This document shows, piece after piece, positions 31,489-44,627 of a DNA stretch of 64,000 nt; the first letter of the stretch is position 1, and the number at the start of each line of letters is the position of its first letter. The notes below the pieces were generated by a model. It had not been told where the DNA came from, did not search any database, and saw only the letters and a list, made by a program, of their open reading frames with translations. Source of the stretch: Peltaster fructicola. Its lineage: Eukaryota > Ascomycota > Dothideomycetes. The position numbers and the translations under genes are program-made. Location of the stretch: assembly GCA_001592805.2 (NCBI GenBank), contig CP051143.1:2108001-2172000 (forward strand), in the 5' to 3' direction.

Positions 31489-31945
31489 CTACCATCCAAG
31501 GTTCACTTGCTCAACGAAGTCATATACGAACACTTGCTCAAGCAACGGATCTGTCTCGTTCTGTATTCTGGTCAGCCTGTTCTCACTTCTCATCTCTACG
31601 TATACCTTCAGTCGCTCGTGTCCCGGATCGCTATCAAACTCCTTCCTAGCGTCGTCACTCTATTGCCATATCAGCTTCGGCGGTGGGCGTAACATATCAC
31701 GATACCTTGAAGACCACGATAAAGCCAGTATCCCAGGCTTCATCGCGCTTGACATTCGTCAGATTCAATGGTGTGTTTAGCGGTCTCCCGCCTTTTGGCG
31801 ATGCCACGAGGAGCTCAGGATGCTCAGCATAGAGATCCAAGAACGCCTTTGTTCGTCCCGCTATCTGGGTGGCAGTGACGTCTTGCTTGAATCTGAAACA
31901 TGCAATGCGGTTCACTGGCGTTGTCGCCTCTGAGCTACTAGCCAT
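31489..31945 (-). CDS. Stress-responsive A/B-barrel (Dabb) domain protein
   Basis: Two exons, 31945-31706 and 31659-31489, with a 46-nt intron; 136 residues. The Dabb fold signature is visible: NRIACFRFKQDVTATQI, a helix with FLDLYAEHPELLV, WDTGFIVVFK, then SDDARKEFDSDPGHERLKVY. These ferredoxin-like barrels dimerise; members range from stress proteins to small cyclases and decarboxylases. No catalytic role is evident here. The 3' end lies only 68 bp from the PUF6 stop (convergent). Confidence 0.8.
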
Positions 31946-32449
31946 GCTGATAGCTGTGAGAAGGAAGGGAAGGGTGGGCGTATATCAGCTCATTTGTCTG
32001 GTAAGTTATCGAAGTGGGCATCCCTGATCCTTGTGCCAACCGGGTCCCTGCACGGCCTACCTGCTTGCTGCATGAGATGTGGTCTCGAACGTCCCCGTCA
32101 ATACTTTCTAATGAAGACCGCCCGACTGCATTTTGTGGTTTCCAAGTAGCTCACAATAGCTGTAGCTTAGGAGACTCCTCTTCACAATCACAGTGCTCCA
32201 TTCGTTGTTGTAATTGTGAGATTCATTTGCAACGCTATCATGTATCACAACGGCAACCATATCGTATGACTGCCTGCCATGGAAAGCACTCAAACTCCCT
32301 CAAACTCCTGTGTCGACACACCTTGAGGATCGACTCTTCAAGAGCCCTCAAACAAGATGAGCCCGATCTGACGCCCATGCGCCTTGCAGCATGCCTCTGA
32401 GTACAGCGTTCGTCCATCGTAGCATAAGTAGATGTGGTCGATTATAGCA
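31946..32449. other. Intergenic, nothing recognised
   Basis: 504 bp between the Dabb gene start and the Rab11 stop, same strand. Only chance frames. Confidence 0.4.
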
Positions 32450-33186
32450 CTAGCAGCACTGGCCCTTCTTAGAAGCATCGCCTGGTGGGTTGCTAGGTCC
32501 GAGTGGAATTCCAGAGCTTGGAGTAGGACCATTTCCAGAGTCTTCTTGGGAGAGAGCCTTGGATGAAACTATCTTATAAATTTCTGTGCAGTGTCAGCTT
32601 CACCCCTGTGTACCACTGGTCTCATCATTACCTGTCAACTCATTCTGGAAAGCAAGCTCGACATTACTTGCGTCCAAGGCTGAAGTCTCGATGAAGCTCA
32701 GTGCATTCTGACTGGCGAACTCCTTAGCCTCCTCGGTTGGCACAGCGCGCAGGTGTCGCAAATCGCTCTTGTTGCCGACCAGCATAATGACAATGTTGGT
32801 GTCGGCGTGGTCTCTCAGCTCTTTCAGCCATCTTGTGACGTTTTCATATGTCTGGTGCTTGGAGATATCGTAGACGAGGAGAGCACCCACGGCACCTCGA
32901 TAGTATGCGCTTGTGATGGCGCGGTATCGCTCCTGTCCAGCAGTATCCCAAATTTGCGCCTTGATGGTCTTGTTGTCGACCTGAATGCTTCGAGTTGCGA
33001 ATTCGACACCGATTGTGGACTTGCTGTCTAGGTTGAACTCGTTGCGAGTGAATCGCGAGAGCAGGTTGGACTTTCCGACACCTGAATCTCCAATAAGGAC
33101 GACTTTGAAGAGAAACTGCTGCGGTCAGCATCGAGTCTTGTGGCATACGAGCATCGCTAACTCACATCATACTCGTCGTTAGCCAT
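32450..33186 (-). CDS. YPT31: Rab11/Ypt31-type small GTPase
   Basis: Three exons: 33186-33166 (21 nt, MANDEYD), 33115-32632 and 32583-32450; introns 50 and 48 nt; 212 residues. All G boxes are present: GDSGVGKSN, the switch [27 protein letters not shown] and ETSALD. It ends in KKGQCC, a double-geranylgeranylation signal. Switch and hypervariable regions match the fungal Ypt31/32 (Rab11) family, which controls late-Golgi exit and recycling to the plasma membrane. The tandem CAGCAG at the second exon's acceptor allows an optional extra Gln; the second CAG gives the conserved [10 protein letters not shown]. Confidence 0.95.
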
Positions 33187-33713
33187 GATGGGTGTAGTGC
33201 TCGTTGCAGACCGTGAAGATGGAGGAGGGGTATTGTCGGTGTATGAAAGAAAATGCAGCCTGGAATGACGATCGATATGAGGAAGCTTTCCCTGCCAAGC
33301 GTCGACGTTGGCTTGTGGCTGTCTGGATGTTGCAGAGCCAATAAGCTTTGTAGATTGTATAACAAGCTGTGTTGAGATAACTTTAGAAATAGGAGACAAG
33401 CTGAAGTGTTGTTCTCGCTGCTTCCTATGGTTGAGCAGCGACTCCGCCAGCACACCAACACCGGGACTACTGCAAGTCAGGGTCCGCTGCCTGAGGTCGC
33501 AGCGGCTGGACAATGAGGAATGCGGCTCTGCGCGACCAATCACGTGTCTTCGTGCTTCTAGCCTGTCACTTCGCATGCATGAAATAGTTCTTGGTCACGT
33601 CAGCATTGAAGGCGAGAATATGAGTCAGTATGCGTGAGTATCGTATACGATAACGGCAGATCAGATCTACAGGACGCACATGTTTACGTTGTACTCAGTA
33701 CGAACCTGTCGAC
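33187..33713. promoter_or_regulatory. Divergent promoter of YPT31 and SSL1
   Basis: 527 bp between divergent housekeeping genes. No TATA box near either start; no specific factor site was assigned. Confidence 0.4.
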
Positions 33714-35121
33714 ATGGCTGGATCAGACTCGGAGTATGATGATCAGGACGAGGATCACGATGTGCGTACCAATGGAGCTAGTAAAGGTCAACCTGCCACA
33801 AGGTCAAGGCGAAATGATCATGCGCGATGGGAAGCGGCGCCGTCGAGAGCATGGGATATCGCAGATGGCGATGGCAACCTCGAGAGCGCTCTAGGTGGTC
33901 TCGAGGAGGCCAACAAGAGGAAGAGGTAGGCATGTTTTTTCGCGTGATTGTAGAGGAACTAACACAGTCAGACTCCTCAAAGACACAACACCACTGCAGC
34001 GTGGTATCATTCGTCACACATTGCTTGTCATCGACCTTTCCACGGCCATGACAGAGAAAGACCTTCGGCCAACGAGGCATCTTCTCACCATCACATACAC
34101 AATCGCGTTTGTGCGAGAGTATTTCGAGCAGAATCCTATCTCCCAGCTGGGTATCCTAGGTATGAGGGAAGGTGTTTCCATGCGCATCAGCGACATGTCA
34201 GGCAATCCCAACGACCACATCGAAGCCATCAAGGCATTACGAAACACAGAGCCAAAGGGCAATCCATCACTACAAAATGCACTCGAGATGGCACGAGCAG
34301 CACTATATCACACGCCCTCACACGGAACTAGGGAGGTAGTCATCATCCTTGGAGCACTCCTCACCAGCGACCCGGGCGACATACACGACACTATCAAGGC
34401 GTGCATCAAAGATCGCATTCGGGTCAGTATCATCGGTCTAGCTGCGCAGATGTATATTTGTGCGGAAATCTGCAAGAAAACCAATGCCGGCGATAACAAC
34501 TCATACAATGTAGCACTTGATGAGGTGCACTACCGAAAGCTGCTGATGGATATAACCACGCCGCCAGTTGTGAGATCTACGGACGTCGATGTACAGCAGC
34601 GCAACCAAGCAGCTCTTCTAATGATGGGCTTCCCTTCACGCGTCGTAGAGGACAAGGCGACGCTTTGTGCTTGTCATGGAGAGCTTACAAGAGGCGGCTA
34701 TCTCTGCAGTCGATGCAAGGCGAAGGTTTGCAACTTGCCGGCTACCTGCCCGACCTGCGATTTGACCTTGATCCTGTCGACACATTTAGCACGCTCGTAC
34801 CATCATCTCTTCCCTCTACAGAACTGGAGGGAAGTATCTTGGTCACGAGCTCGACAAGTCGGCAGCATAGATTGTTACGGCTGTCTGACACCGTTCCCTG
34901 CTGTGCCCATAGGCAGGGAAGAGACCGACGATGACGATCGTCTCAGACGCAAGCATGTCCAAGGCGCATCAGAATCCAGCCGATACGAGTGCGAGACATG
35001 TCTGAAGCACTTCTGCATTGACTGTGATGTTTTCTGTCATGAAGTGGTGCATAACTGCCCTGGCTGCCAAAGCAATCTACATCTGCCAGGCATGGAAGCA
35101 GAAGGTAACGGCGTAGGATAG
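33714..35121 (+). CDS. SSL1: TFIIH core subunit Ssl1 (p44)
   Basis: Two exons, 33714-33925 and 33972-35121, with a 46-nt intron; 453 residues. An acidic N-terminus (SDSEYDDQDEDHD) is followed by the von Willebrand A domain with RHTLLVIDLSTAM, ALEMARAAL and REVVIILGALLTSDPG. Two zinc-binding segments follow: LCACHGELTRGGYLCSRC with CPTC, and the RING-like YECETCLKHFCIDC with NCPGC. Ssl1 binds and stimulates the XPD/Rad3 helicase and is needed for transcription initiation and nucleotide excision repair. Length and domain order are standard. Confidence 0.95.
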
Positions 35122-35563
35122 ACAAGTGAGACAAGATTGGTGGCAAAGCCTTTGATATTGATTGAAGAGGTCTATCATACAGCAAAAATGCAAGATCATG
35201 CCGAAGCATCAAGTGTCGTTATGCAGAAGCCAAAACATCTGTAAGCCTGGTCTTGAGACTGAACCAGAGTTGCAAGCAAGTGTTATGTGCAATGACCAGA
35301 ATGGGCCAAGGCAATGTCGTGAAGCAAGATTGAGGGAACAAAGGAAAATGACTGTTCATGCAAGCAGTTGAGCAACTGCGTTGAGGTTATGTTGGTACAG
35401 GCGTATCATTGTTGTTACAGCCGTGGTGTACGCCGTTCGTTGATCCGTAATGCAGCTAATGTTGGCAAGGTTTCAGGCCGTCATCGTGAGTGTCGTGAGA
35501 GTGTCTAGTGTCTTTCGCCGTGCCGATGTCGTACTGTTACAGAGTTGAAGACACTTGAGTGAT
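35122..35563. other. Convergent intergenic region
   Basis: 442 bp between the SSL1 and PUF4 stops; probably 3' untranslated sequence of both. Nothing else was seen. Confidence 0.4.
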
Positions 35564-38500
35564 TTAGAAGAAGCGGTAGTTGGCTTGGCTAGGACGAGCG
35601 TTGAAGGTCTGAGCGTTGTAATTGGCGGCTGATGGGTCCATCATGTGGTTGCTGTAGCCGTTGACAGACAGACCGGAGCCGACACCACTGACTGGAATCG
35701 TGTTGTTGCCATTGAGATTCCAGGCTGGAGGAGCGCCGATGAAGCCCATGCGGTTGTTGCGAGCTGAGTTTGGTGGACCGTAGGCGCCGTAGGAAGCAAG
35801 AATGCCGTTGGGAGTAGTGTTGTTCATGCCAGCATTGAGACGTTCAGCTGGACTGGCAGCACCAGGGATCTGGCCGTCGTAGTCGTTGATCTTGCTCTGA
35901 ATGCGGCGACCATATGGGGTGTGGCGGACGGCGTTAAGCAATGGACGAATGTTGGCAACGAACTTTGGCTTGATGTCGTCAGATGCATAGTCGATGGCAG
36001 TCTGGACGACGTAGTTGGCATATGAGTCGCGAAGCATGGTCTCGAGGTTGCCTGGAATCGAGATCTCATTGATGATGAGGTCCTTGGTGTCCTTGCTGGC
36101 GCAGCGGATGCACTTCTCGATGACATTGGAAGAGAACTTCTGAGTAGACAGCAAGCAGATACTGCCAAGGAACGCCTTGCAGAGAGGCTCGGTGAACGCT
36201 GGCTCGGCAATGTCAAGGATGTACTGGATGACATAGTTGCCGAATGGATCTTGGATGAGGGTCATGGCGTTAGAAGTGATCTGTGCAACGAGAGTGCCCT
36301 TTTGGGTGCCTGTAGCATGATCGATGCAACGCTGGAGGACACAACAACCGTGGCGGTGAGTGCCAACAGTGACACAGTTGGCACCGACAGCATCGAAGAT
36401 GAACTGAGCATCTGCTGACTTGAGGTGGTTCAAGCACTTCTGGATGACGTGGTTACCATTCAAGTCCTGAATGAGCATGACGACCTTGAAGCGAAGAGCT
36501 TCGATGATGAGCTCAGTCTGCTCCTCGGTGACAATGAATTCGATCATCTTCTGCAAAGCACGAGTACCATGCTGGTTGAGTGCAATCTCGGCCATGCGAT
36601 TGGTGGTGCCATCAATGAGCTCGGTACGCTGCTGGTCTGAGCAGTACTCAAGAAGCTTCTGGCAGAGGTAGTTGCCGAATGGGTCGATCATGAGCTGATA
36701 GATTTTCGGACGAACTTCCTCGAAGATGATGTTGAGAGTGGCTGGGTCGCGATCATCAAGCTTGCGCTGAAGGAAACGGCAGCCATGCTGGTCGGTACAG
36801 AGTTCGAAGACCTTGCCACGCACGTCGTGAATCTGCAGGTTGCTAACAACTGTGCTATCATCAGTATTGCGGGCGCGAGTGTATGGACGATGGCTCTCCG
36901 CGGCGGCGGCGGCGCGGGGAGCACCGGTCACGGCCTGGCTCTGGTTCTGATAGACAGCATAGCCGTTGTACGTATTTGGCTGGAAGGATGGTTGTTGCCA
37001 CTGATTGGTCTGGCCGTTGAAGTTCATGGCCGCGAAGCCATTGCTGAGCATGTTGACACCGTAACCACCATAGAAGGCTGGCTGGCCATACTGCATGGCA
37101 GTGGTATCATTTGTCATATCAGCTGAGGTAACTGAACCAGTAGGACCAAAGGGCATAGCACTGGCGTGTAGACCAGATTTTGGTGAGCTCATGTTGATGT
37201 CTGCTTCACTACCAAAGTCCTGACTCTTGTGTGAAGCGTGATAACCAGCGCTGTGAATGCTGGAGTTCTTGTTATGACCTGAGTGAGCGTCAAGAGCACG
37301 CGTAGAAGGGGATGTGACTGAAGCGTTGATGCTTTTCAGTGTAGGGACGTCGTTCGTAGAGTAGGGAGCCTGCAAATTGCCGTTTGCAAGACTGCGAGGC
37401 GGTGTGGTCTTCAGTGAAGGTCTGGCTTCAATCGAACGGCGGTTGTTTGGATATGTCTTTTCGTTTGAATTGAGTACTCCACTAATACCAGCTATGTTGG
37501 CGTCGTTGTTGCGGAGTGCTGTAGGTGGGAGAGAAATGCGGTTACGTGCAGCTATCGATTGTGTCTCTTGCTTTGGCGATGCCAACTCGATAGTTGCGGC
37601 GTCTGTGCCGTTCTCTTCTCTTCGTATGAGCTTGGGGAAGCCGTCGGCGGTGTGTTGTACTTGAAGGTATGTCTTGCCGTCTTGTGGAGAGGTGTGAATG
37701 CTCTTTGAGGTGATTGAAGTGCGTTTGTTCTCGCCGAACAAGAAACCAGTGGTGTTGACAGGCCCCAAGACGCTGGACAGGTCTGGTACACTTGCTTGTT
37801 GTCGATCGTGTCTTGTGACTGGGAGAGAATTCCGATTTGGACTGTAAGCATGTTAGTTTGTGCTCCTCGTTGCTGCTCAGATTAGACTGGCGGCGGCCAG
37901 TGTTGCATACAGTGTAATATGTGGATGGTGATGGGAAGAGAAAGAGAAATTGAAGAGTAAGAGAGGGCTTATATGCTTGGATCTGCTCAAACTTCACTTC
38001 CAGGTGAGTCTCGCGATCTTCACGTGCAGGTGCGATTGTCCAGTAGAATGCAAGGTAGGTCAGGGCTAAGTGATGGTGAATGTGACTTCAGGTATGCTTG
38101 CGTGAAAATCAGGCAGCGACACTCACTTTGTGACAGTACGTTGAGCGTCATAACTCGGCATAAGGTCGTCAATGTCTTCCTCGTCATCCGAGTGCCGTCT
38201 TGAGCCGGGGACAGACTGGGACGGGAGGTTGTTGCTGCCATTGTACAGTCGACTAAGACCCATAGGAGGTGAAGTGAATTGTGTACTCGCTCGATTTGGT
38301 CGGGTGAACATGCTTGGAGCAGAGGTCAAGCTTGTCATGCTGTATCTGTTCGGTTTCGAGAACGCTGAAGGGAATGCATCGCTATAGTCGGGAGGTGTTG
38401 TTGGCTCACTTTGAGCGATCATCTGGGAGACGGCATGTTCGTGTCGAAGGTTCTCATCGACTTCCCTGCGAGTTTCCGGGTCGATCTGCTCGATATATGC

Positions 38501-39047
38501 TTGTATACGTCGTTGTTCCGCCAGCAGACTCTCATAAAACCGTGACTTCTGCTCAGACTGCTCTAGTTAGTTCATGTTGCAGCCATAGTGTTCAGTGTGT
38601 GCTCACAGGTGGCAGTGTAGAATACCGGTTATTGGTCTGTCAATCCAAGTCAGCTTGTCCTCTACAGTCGGTCTGCGCCTATCGTCTACAACTCTTTCAT
38701 GCCATTGGATCTCTTGAGCATTCTCTGAGTGTCGCTGCTCGACGTCCACCCCATCTCCAATTTATTGCAACTTCTCCCAGCTCTTTCTGCGCGGCGCGAC
38801 GAACGCGACTCACCTGCTTGATTTCTCCAACCGCCTGGAGTCTCTGCTGTCCGATTGGTGACAACGTCGGGAGAGCGTTGGTGGTGAATCTCCTCTGCAA
38901 TCCAGCCCGCGATTCTGCTGCTGATGACATTACACCGCCGCTCAATCTGTTGGAGTTCCTAGGCGGCGAAAGAGGATTGGTAGCGTGAACGGGATAGGAG
39001 GGTTCATCTCGTGGTGAGGTGGTGCCACGAAATGCTGAGAAGGCCAT
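35564..39047 (-). CDS. PUF4: Puf4-type Pumilio mRNA-binding protein
   Basis: Minus-strand model: 39047-38814, 38637-38608, 38560-38127 and 37841-35564. The last two exons are joined across a 285-nt intron, the longest in the window. The model gives about 990 residues. The N-terminus reads RRFTTNALPTLSPIGQQR, and Ser/Pro-rich sequence follows. The C-terminal half is a full eight-repeat PUM-HD: DQHGCRFLQRKL, DPFGNYLCQKLL, NQHGTRALQKM, DLNGNHVIQKC, THRHGCCVLQRC, DPFGNYVIQYIL, KFSSNVIEKC and DSYANYVVQTA. These match yeast Puf4, which represses and destabilises mRNAs with extended UGUA sites. After the domain comes an Asn/Gly-rich tail. The segment 38638-38813 may hold another exon; two frames there look partly coding, so the model is least sure at that point. 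Confidence 0.85.
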
Positions 39048-40602
39048 ATTGCACAGCTCCCAAGTCTGCTGCAGGTCAGCATGAGCTGGGAGATGTTGTG
39101 CCTCGTTAAATGCGATATTCTCACAGTTTTTAGCGCGGCAAAGCACTCTCTGAAGTCTGGTCCAGTACCCCTTGCACTGGTGTCTGGGTGGTGGCTGCAA
39201 GCTAGCGTGTACAATGTAGGGATGAAATACCAGGGATAGCACACTTTCGTGGCTCAATAAAGACAGACAATGCGCACACCGCGCACAAATACACAGGATC
39301 GAACATGCAAATGTAGTCAGAAGAAGAGGTGAACGGGAAAGTCAAGGTATATGAGTAGTGTGTTCCTCGCGGTGACGACGAAATCGGACCAGGATGTGGT
39401 GAGTATACAGGCGGGGTCCTTTGTGTGGGCAGTCCTCGTCTGAGTTGTCAAGAGAGCCCTTGAGGATGAGGATGCTGATCCACTAAGTTAGGAAAGGTGT
39501 GGCCTATTGGCGATCAGACGAAGGCGAATGGGCGGCGGAGAACTGGCGCGTAGACAGTGTTAGACACACAAAGGGAATTTTTGGCTTTCCCACATCCATG
39601 GCATAACCAGATATCATCACAGTAGCTGTCCAATTTGCGATGGGCAATCTCTCTTGTCCATTGATTGTTGCCCTGGTCTCCTTTGTTAGTTCAGAGCATG
39701 GTAGGCCAATTCACCAGTCTCTAGTTTGACGCCGATCGAAATACCAGACTTGAGGCTCTCGAGATGTGAGACCTTGGTGCTCCTGACATTCGCAAAGCCA
39801 CTAGAGCCGCCCACGAGACGACTGTCTCACATCACCATCGTGATTCGATCGCTTACTTGCAGGATCTAGTTGTTATCCTTGGGCTCTGCAGGCCAGAACG
39901 CCACGATGTCATTGCGTATCAGGTTCATGGGATTGCGCAAAAGAGGTCCACAGCTTCTAGGATGAAGTGCTAGAGGTGATTGTGGATCGGCAAGACCTCG
40001 TCAAGAAGGACCGTTTGGACACACGTGTACGTCGATGGCAGGCTCGCCCTGTCTTCTGGCATCCCGCACGCTCGATCTCGTCTGGTCAAATGTTGTCATA
40101 GCTGCTTGTTCACTCATATGCTCCCCACGTCTTATAGCAGAATAGAGTTGCGGTGGGTGAAACCGGGTTGTCTTGAGCATTTCGAGTCAAGACGACAGCG
40201 GGGTAAGAGAGCTCCTGTTGAAGAGCCAACGACGGCTTCATCAGGTCCGTCGCCGATGATCGGACACGCTGATGTTGCGTCGCAGAGTGGCTCAGACGAG
40301 CAGTGAGACGGTGAGGGTAGGTTGCATTTGTTACTCACCGCTCTTTAGCAAAGAAAGTGGTTGGCCCATGGCAACCGCGGGGTCCGAGCTTGCTCTGAGG
40401 AGCGAGGCGCGAGCCGCTGCGCTGCCGAAACCTTACGCCATGCCAGTCATCTCACGCTAGAGACTTGTTAAGGATTTTATGCAGGTGAAGATTCACATCG
40501 ACAAGCTGATCATGAGCTTGGCACAGTGCTGATATGTTACAACGATAGCAAGACCAAAAAAATCGACCGCCCGACGCTGGAAACGATTCTAAGACATCCG
40601 TC
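39048..40602. other. 1.55-kb divergent promoter region of PUF4 and RPC2
   Basis: No convincing gene. A 108-codon frame at 39980-40306 begins with a plain ATG but has no family pattern and mixed composition. The length leaves room for a long 5' leader of PUF4 or an unseen RNA. Confidence 0.4.
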
Positions 40603-43600
40603 ATGCCTCCTAAGGCGAGGCCAGCCACTGCGGTATGTACGCCACTCGGATCAACGATTAGGACTGACATAGAGAAGGGCGCTATTGCACCCAAGCGACG
40701 ATCATCGACTGCAACCAAGCCCAAGACTGCCGTGACACAGAGCGACGACGCTGAACCTCAAGATGCATCCCATAAGCAGCCACTGAGAAAACGACCACCA
40801 GGCGATGGTATGGACGACATTCTGAAGCCTTTCTACTACGATAAGCACCTGACGGATCCGATCAACACCGCAAAGGATAAGTGGAACTTGCTACCAGCAT
40901 TCTTGAAAGTAAAAGGTCTGGTCAAGCAGCATCTGGACTCTTACGACTACTTCACGGATGTCGAGCTCCGTAAGATCGTACAGGCCAACTCTATGGTCAT
41001 TAGCGAGCAGCAAGGCAAATATGTTCAGTTCACTGATATCCGCGTTGGCATGCCGTGCCGCATCTTCGAGAACAAAGACACCTACACTGAGGTCCAGGTC
41101 ACGCCTAATGAATGTCGCTTGCGAGACGCCACATATGCGGCGCCCATCTACATCGACTACATATATCCCAAGAGCTCAGGCAAGGTAGCCAAGACGAATG
41201 TCCTCATCGGTAGGATGCCTGTGATGCTTCGAAGCTCGAAGTGTGTCCTTAACGGCAAAAGCGACGCAGACATGGCTCTCCTCAATGAATGCAGTATCGA
41301 TCCTGGAGGCTACTTCATCGTCAGAGGACAAGAGAAGGTTATTCTCGTGCAGGAGCAGCTAAGCAAGAATCGTGTCATCGTTGAGTCGTTCAAGGGCGTC
41401 ATTCAGGCATCGGTTACCAGCCATACCGCCAACGTCAAAACTAAGACATACGTGCTGCTCAAGAAGGGCTTACTTGTACTCAAGCACAACTCACTGACAG
41501 AGGATATCCCCATAGCCATCGTTCTAAAGGCTATGGGTGTCGGCTCCGATCATGAGATCCTCCTGCTCGTGGCAGGCAGCGACGCACGATATCAGGACGA
41601 GTTTGCACCAAATCTTGAGCAAGCAGTGGCCGAGAAGATCTTTACACAAGATCAGGCTCTCGACTATGTTTACGCTCGTCTGAAGACTGATCGCTTTGGC
41701 GATTACCGCAGGCCTGATAAGACTCCCAAGCAGAAAGCACTCGACAAGCTTGCCTTCACAATCATTCCTCACGTCCCTGTGACCGATCTGAACCTGCGAC
41801 CCAAAGCACTCTACCTTGCATTTATGGCTCGAAGAGTGCTCATGGCTATGCTTGATCCCAAGCTTGTCGACGACAGAGACTTCCTCGGAAACAAACGACT
41901 AGAACTGTCGGGTCAGCTCCTCTCACTGCTGTTCGAAGATCTGTTCAAAGACTTCGTACGACACATCAAAACCAGCATGGACAAGACGTTAAAGAAGCGT
42001 AATCCGACAAAAGAATTCGACCCGTATGACCACATCTCGTCGTTCGAGTACCGCTTCACAGGAGGCATGGAGCGTGCTATAGCGACAGGCAACTGGACCT
42101 TGAAGCGTTTCCGCATGGATCGTGCTGGCGTATCGCACGTTCTGTCACGACTCAGCTACATCAGTGCGCTTGGTATGATGACTCGTATCACATCACAGTT
42201 CGAGAAAACTAGAAAGATCTCTGGTCCTCGTGCTTTACAGCCTTCACAGTTCGGTATGCTGTGCACCAGCGATACACCAGAAGGTGAAGCATGTGGTCTT
42301 GTCAAGAATCTTGCTCTCATGACACATATCACAACTCAGGACGACGAGGAGCCTATACGCAATACGATATTCAGTCTGGGTGCCGAATCTGTCACTGACG
42401 CCAGCGGTCAAGAGATCTATGAGGACGGAGCGTACGTGGTCTTCCTCAACGGTACGCCAGTCGCTCTGACTCGAGCACCAAAAGAGTTCTTGCTATCTTT
42501 CCGCAAATTCCGCCGACTTGGTCGCATCTCAGAGTTCGTCAGTGTACACATCAATCACCACCATAATGGTGTGCATGTGGCGACAGATGAGGGACGAGTC
42601 TGTAGACCGCTCATCATCGTTGAGAAAGCCAAGAGCAGACTGACCTCACGATTCCTCGAGTCCTTGCGTAAGGGCACAATGGACTTTGACGATGCACTCT
42701 CACGAGGTATCGTTGAGTATCTCGATGTCAACGAGGAAAATGACGCCAATATCGCCATACGAGAAGACCAGATCGGTCCATTCACAACACATCTCGAGAT
42801 CGAGCCCTTCACCATTCTCGGAGCGGTTGCCGGCTTGATTCCATACCCGCACCACAATCAGTCTCCCCGTAACACATACCAGTGTGCTATGGGTAAGCAA
42901 GCCATTGGTGCCATCGCTTACAATCAGTTCACTCGCATCGACACACTGCTTTACCTCATGGTCTATCCACAGAAGCCACTTGTCAGCACTCGCACGATCG
43001 AGCTGGTCAAGTACGACAAGCTTCCAGCTGGACAGAATGCTACTGTGGCTGTCATGTCATATTCCGGCTACGACATTGAGGACGCTCTGGTATTGAATAA
43101 AGCATCTTGTGATCGTGGATTCGGTCGGTGCCAGGTATTCAAGAAAGTCAGCATGCCGCTGAAGTCCTATGGCAATGGTTCGCAGGATCGACTGCACAAC
43201 TGGGACCCTAAGAATGTCAGACACGCCAAAGTTGGAGCTGATGGTCTCGTCGATGTCGGTCTTGAGTTGGAGGGTGGCGACGTCTATATGACTCGAGAAG
43301 TTCCTGTCAACACCATCAAGCCTCTATCTTCAGCTCAGCAGACGTGGCAGAAGTCCCCTTTGACATACAAGCTGCCAGATCCTTGTAAGTCGTGTTGTCT
43401 CACTGACCTTCACCACTGACATGTACAGGCTACGCCGACAAAGTGATGATCGGAACGACTGAGAGTAATGCTCCGATCATCAAGATTCAGACTCGACAGA
43501 CTCGACGACCTGAGATCGGTGACAAGTTTTCCAGTCGTCACGGACAGAAAGGTGTCGTCGGCACCATCGTGGACGAAGCTGACATGCCATTCAATGATCA

Positions 43601-44304
43601 AGGCACAAAGCCTGACCTGATCATGAACCCTCGTAAGTTCGCAGTGTCACTTCAAGTCGTCTACTGATCGCTTCGTAGATGGTTTCCCAAGTCGTATGAC
43701 AGTCGGCAAGATGATCGAGCTCATCTCTGGCAAGGCCGGTGTGCTCTCTGGAACACAGCAATACGGCACAGCTTTCGGTGGATCTAAGATCGAAGACATG
43801 GGCGAGCTGCTCGTTAAGGCCGGGTTCTCGTATTCGGGTAAGGATTATGTCACCTCTGGCATCACAGGTGAACCACTACCAGCCTACGTTTTCTTTGGTC
43901 CGATCTACTACCAAAAGCTCAAGCACATGGTACAGGACAAGATGCATTCTCGTGCAACTGGTCCACGAGCTATCCTTACCCGCCAGCCCACCGAGGGTCG
44001 ATCAAGGGCAGGTGGTCTACGTCTCGGAGAAATGGAGCGAGACTGTCTGATCGCTTATGGTGCATCGCAGCTACTGGTTGAGCGATTGATGCTGTCCAGT
44101 GATGCTCACGAAGTGGAAGTATGTCAGGAATGTGGCTTTATGGGAGCACAGGATTGGTGTCAAAGCTGCGGAGTGAGCGGTGGCATGACACGAATGACCA
44201 TTCCCTATGCTGCGAAGCTGCTGTTGCAGGAGTTGACGAGTATGAACATATCGGCGAGGATCAAGATGGAGGATGCATTTCCAAGGGGCGGCAAACGGCG
44301 TTGA
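40603..44304 (+). CDS. RPC2: RNA polymerase III second-largest subunit
   Basis: Three exons, 40603-43384, 43429-43632 and 43679-44304, introns 44 and 46 nt; 1203 residues. The protein has the full beta-subunit series: protrusion and lobe, [14 protein letters not shown], fork [25 protein letters not shown], hybrid-binding [14 protein letters not shown], wall, [17 protein letters not shown], and the C-terminal clamp with a zinc site ([17 protein letters not shown]). [20 protein letters not shown] and [16 protein letters not shown] mark the Pol III, not Pol I or II, paralogue. It forms the active-site cleft for tRNA and 5S rRNA synthesis. The N-terminal ~70 residues are a Lys/Pro/Thr extension. 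Confidence 0.97.
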
Positions 44305-44627
44305 ATGATTGTCTTGAGCATAGCGAATCATTGCAAGGAGCGATCGAGCATATCTGGTGTATATGTAACATGCTGTATCATATCTACCAGCGTGCTGTTG
44401 CCACTTTCATCGAGTCGGGCTTTGCTCAATTGCCGACTTCACTCACCGGATGTCTCGTCCCGATCAGAGTGTCAATCAACACAATTCATCACACCTGCAT
44501 TTCAATTCATCCCATAGAGTGCAGATACGAGTCTTCGTAGGTCAATGACGGTGTGTTGAAGTCGTCCAGAAAGCTCGAAGGTCGAGAGATATAATAAGCC
44601 TGGTCAACCGTCACTCATTGACCAGCG
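44305..44627. other. RPC2 3' end and promoter of the cytochrome b2-like gene
   Basis: 323 bp. TATAATAA at 44590-44597 lies about 38 bp before the next start codon and may act as its TATA element. Nothing else was seen. Confidence 0.4.
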
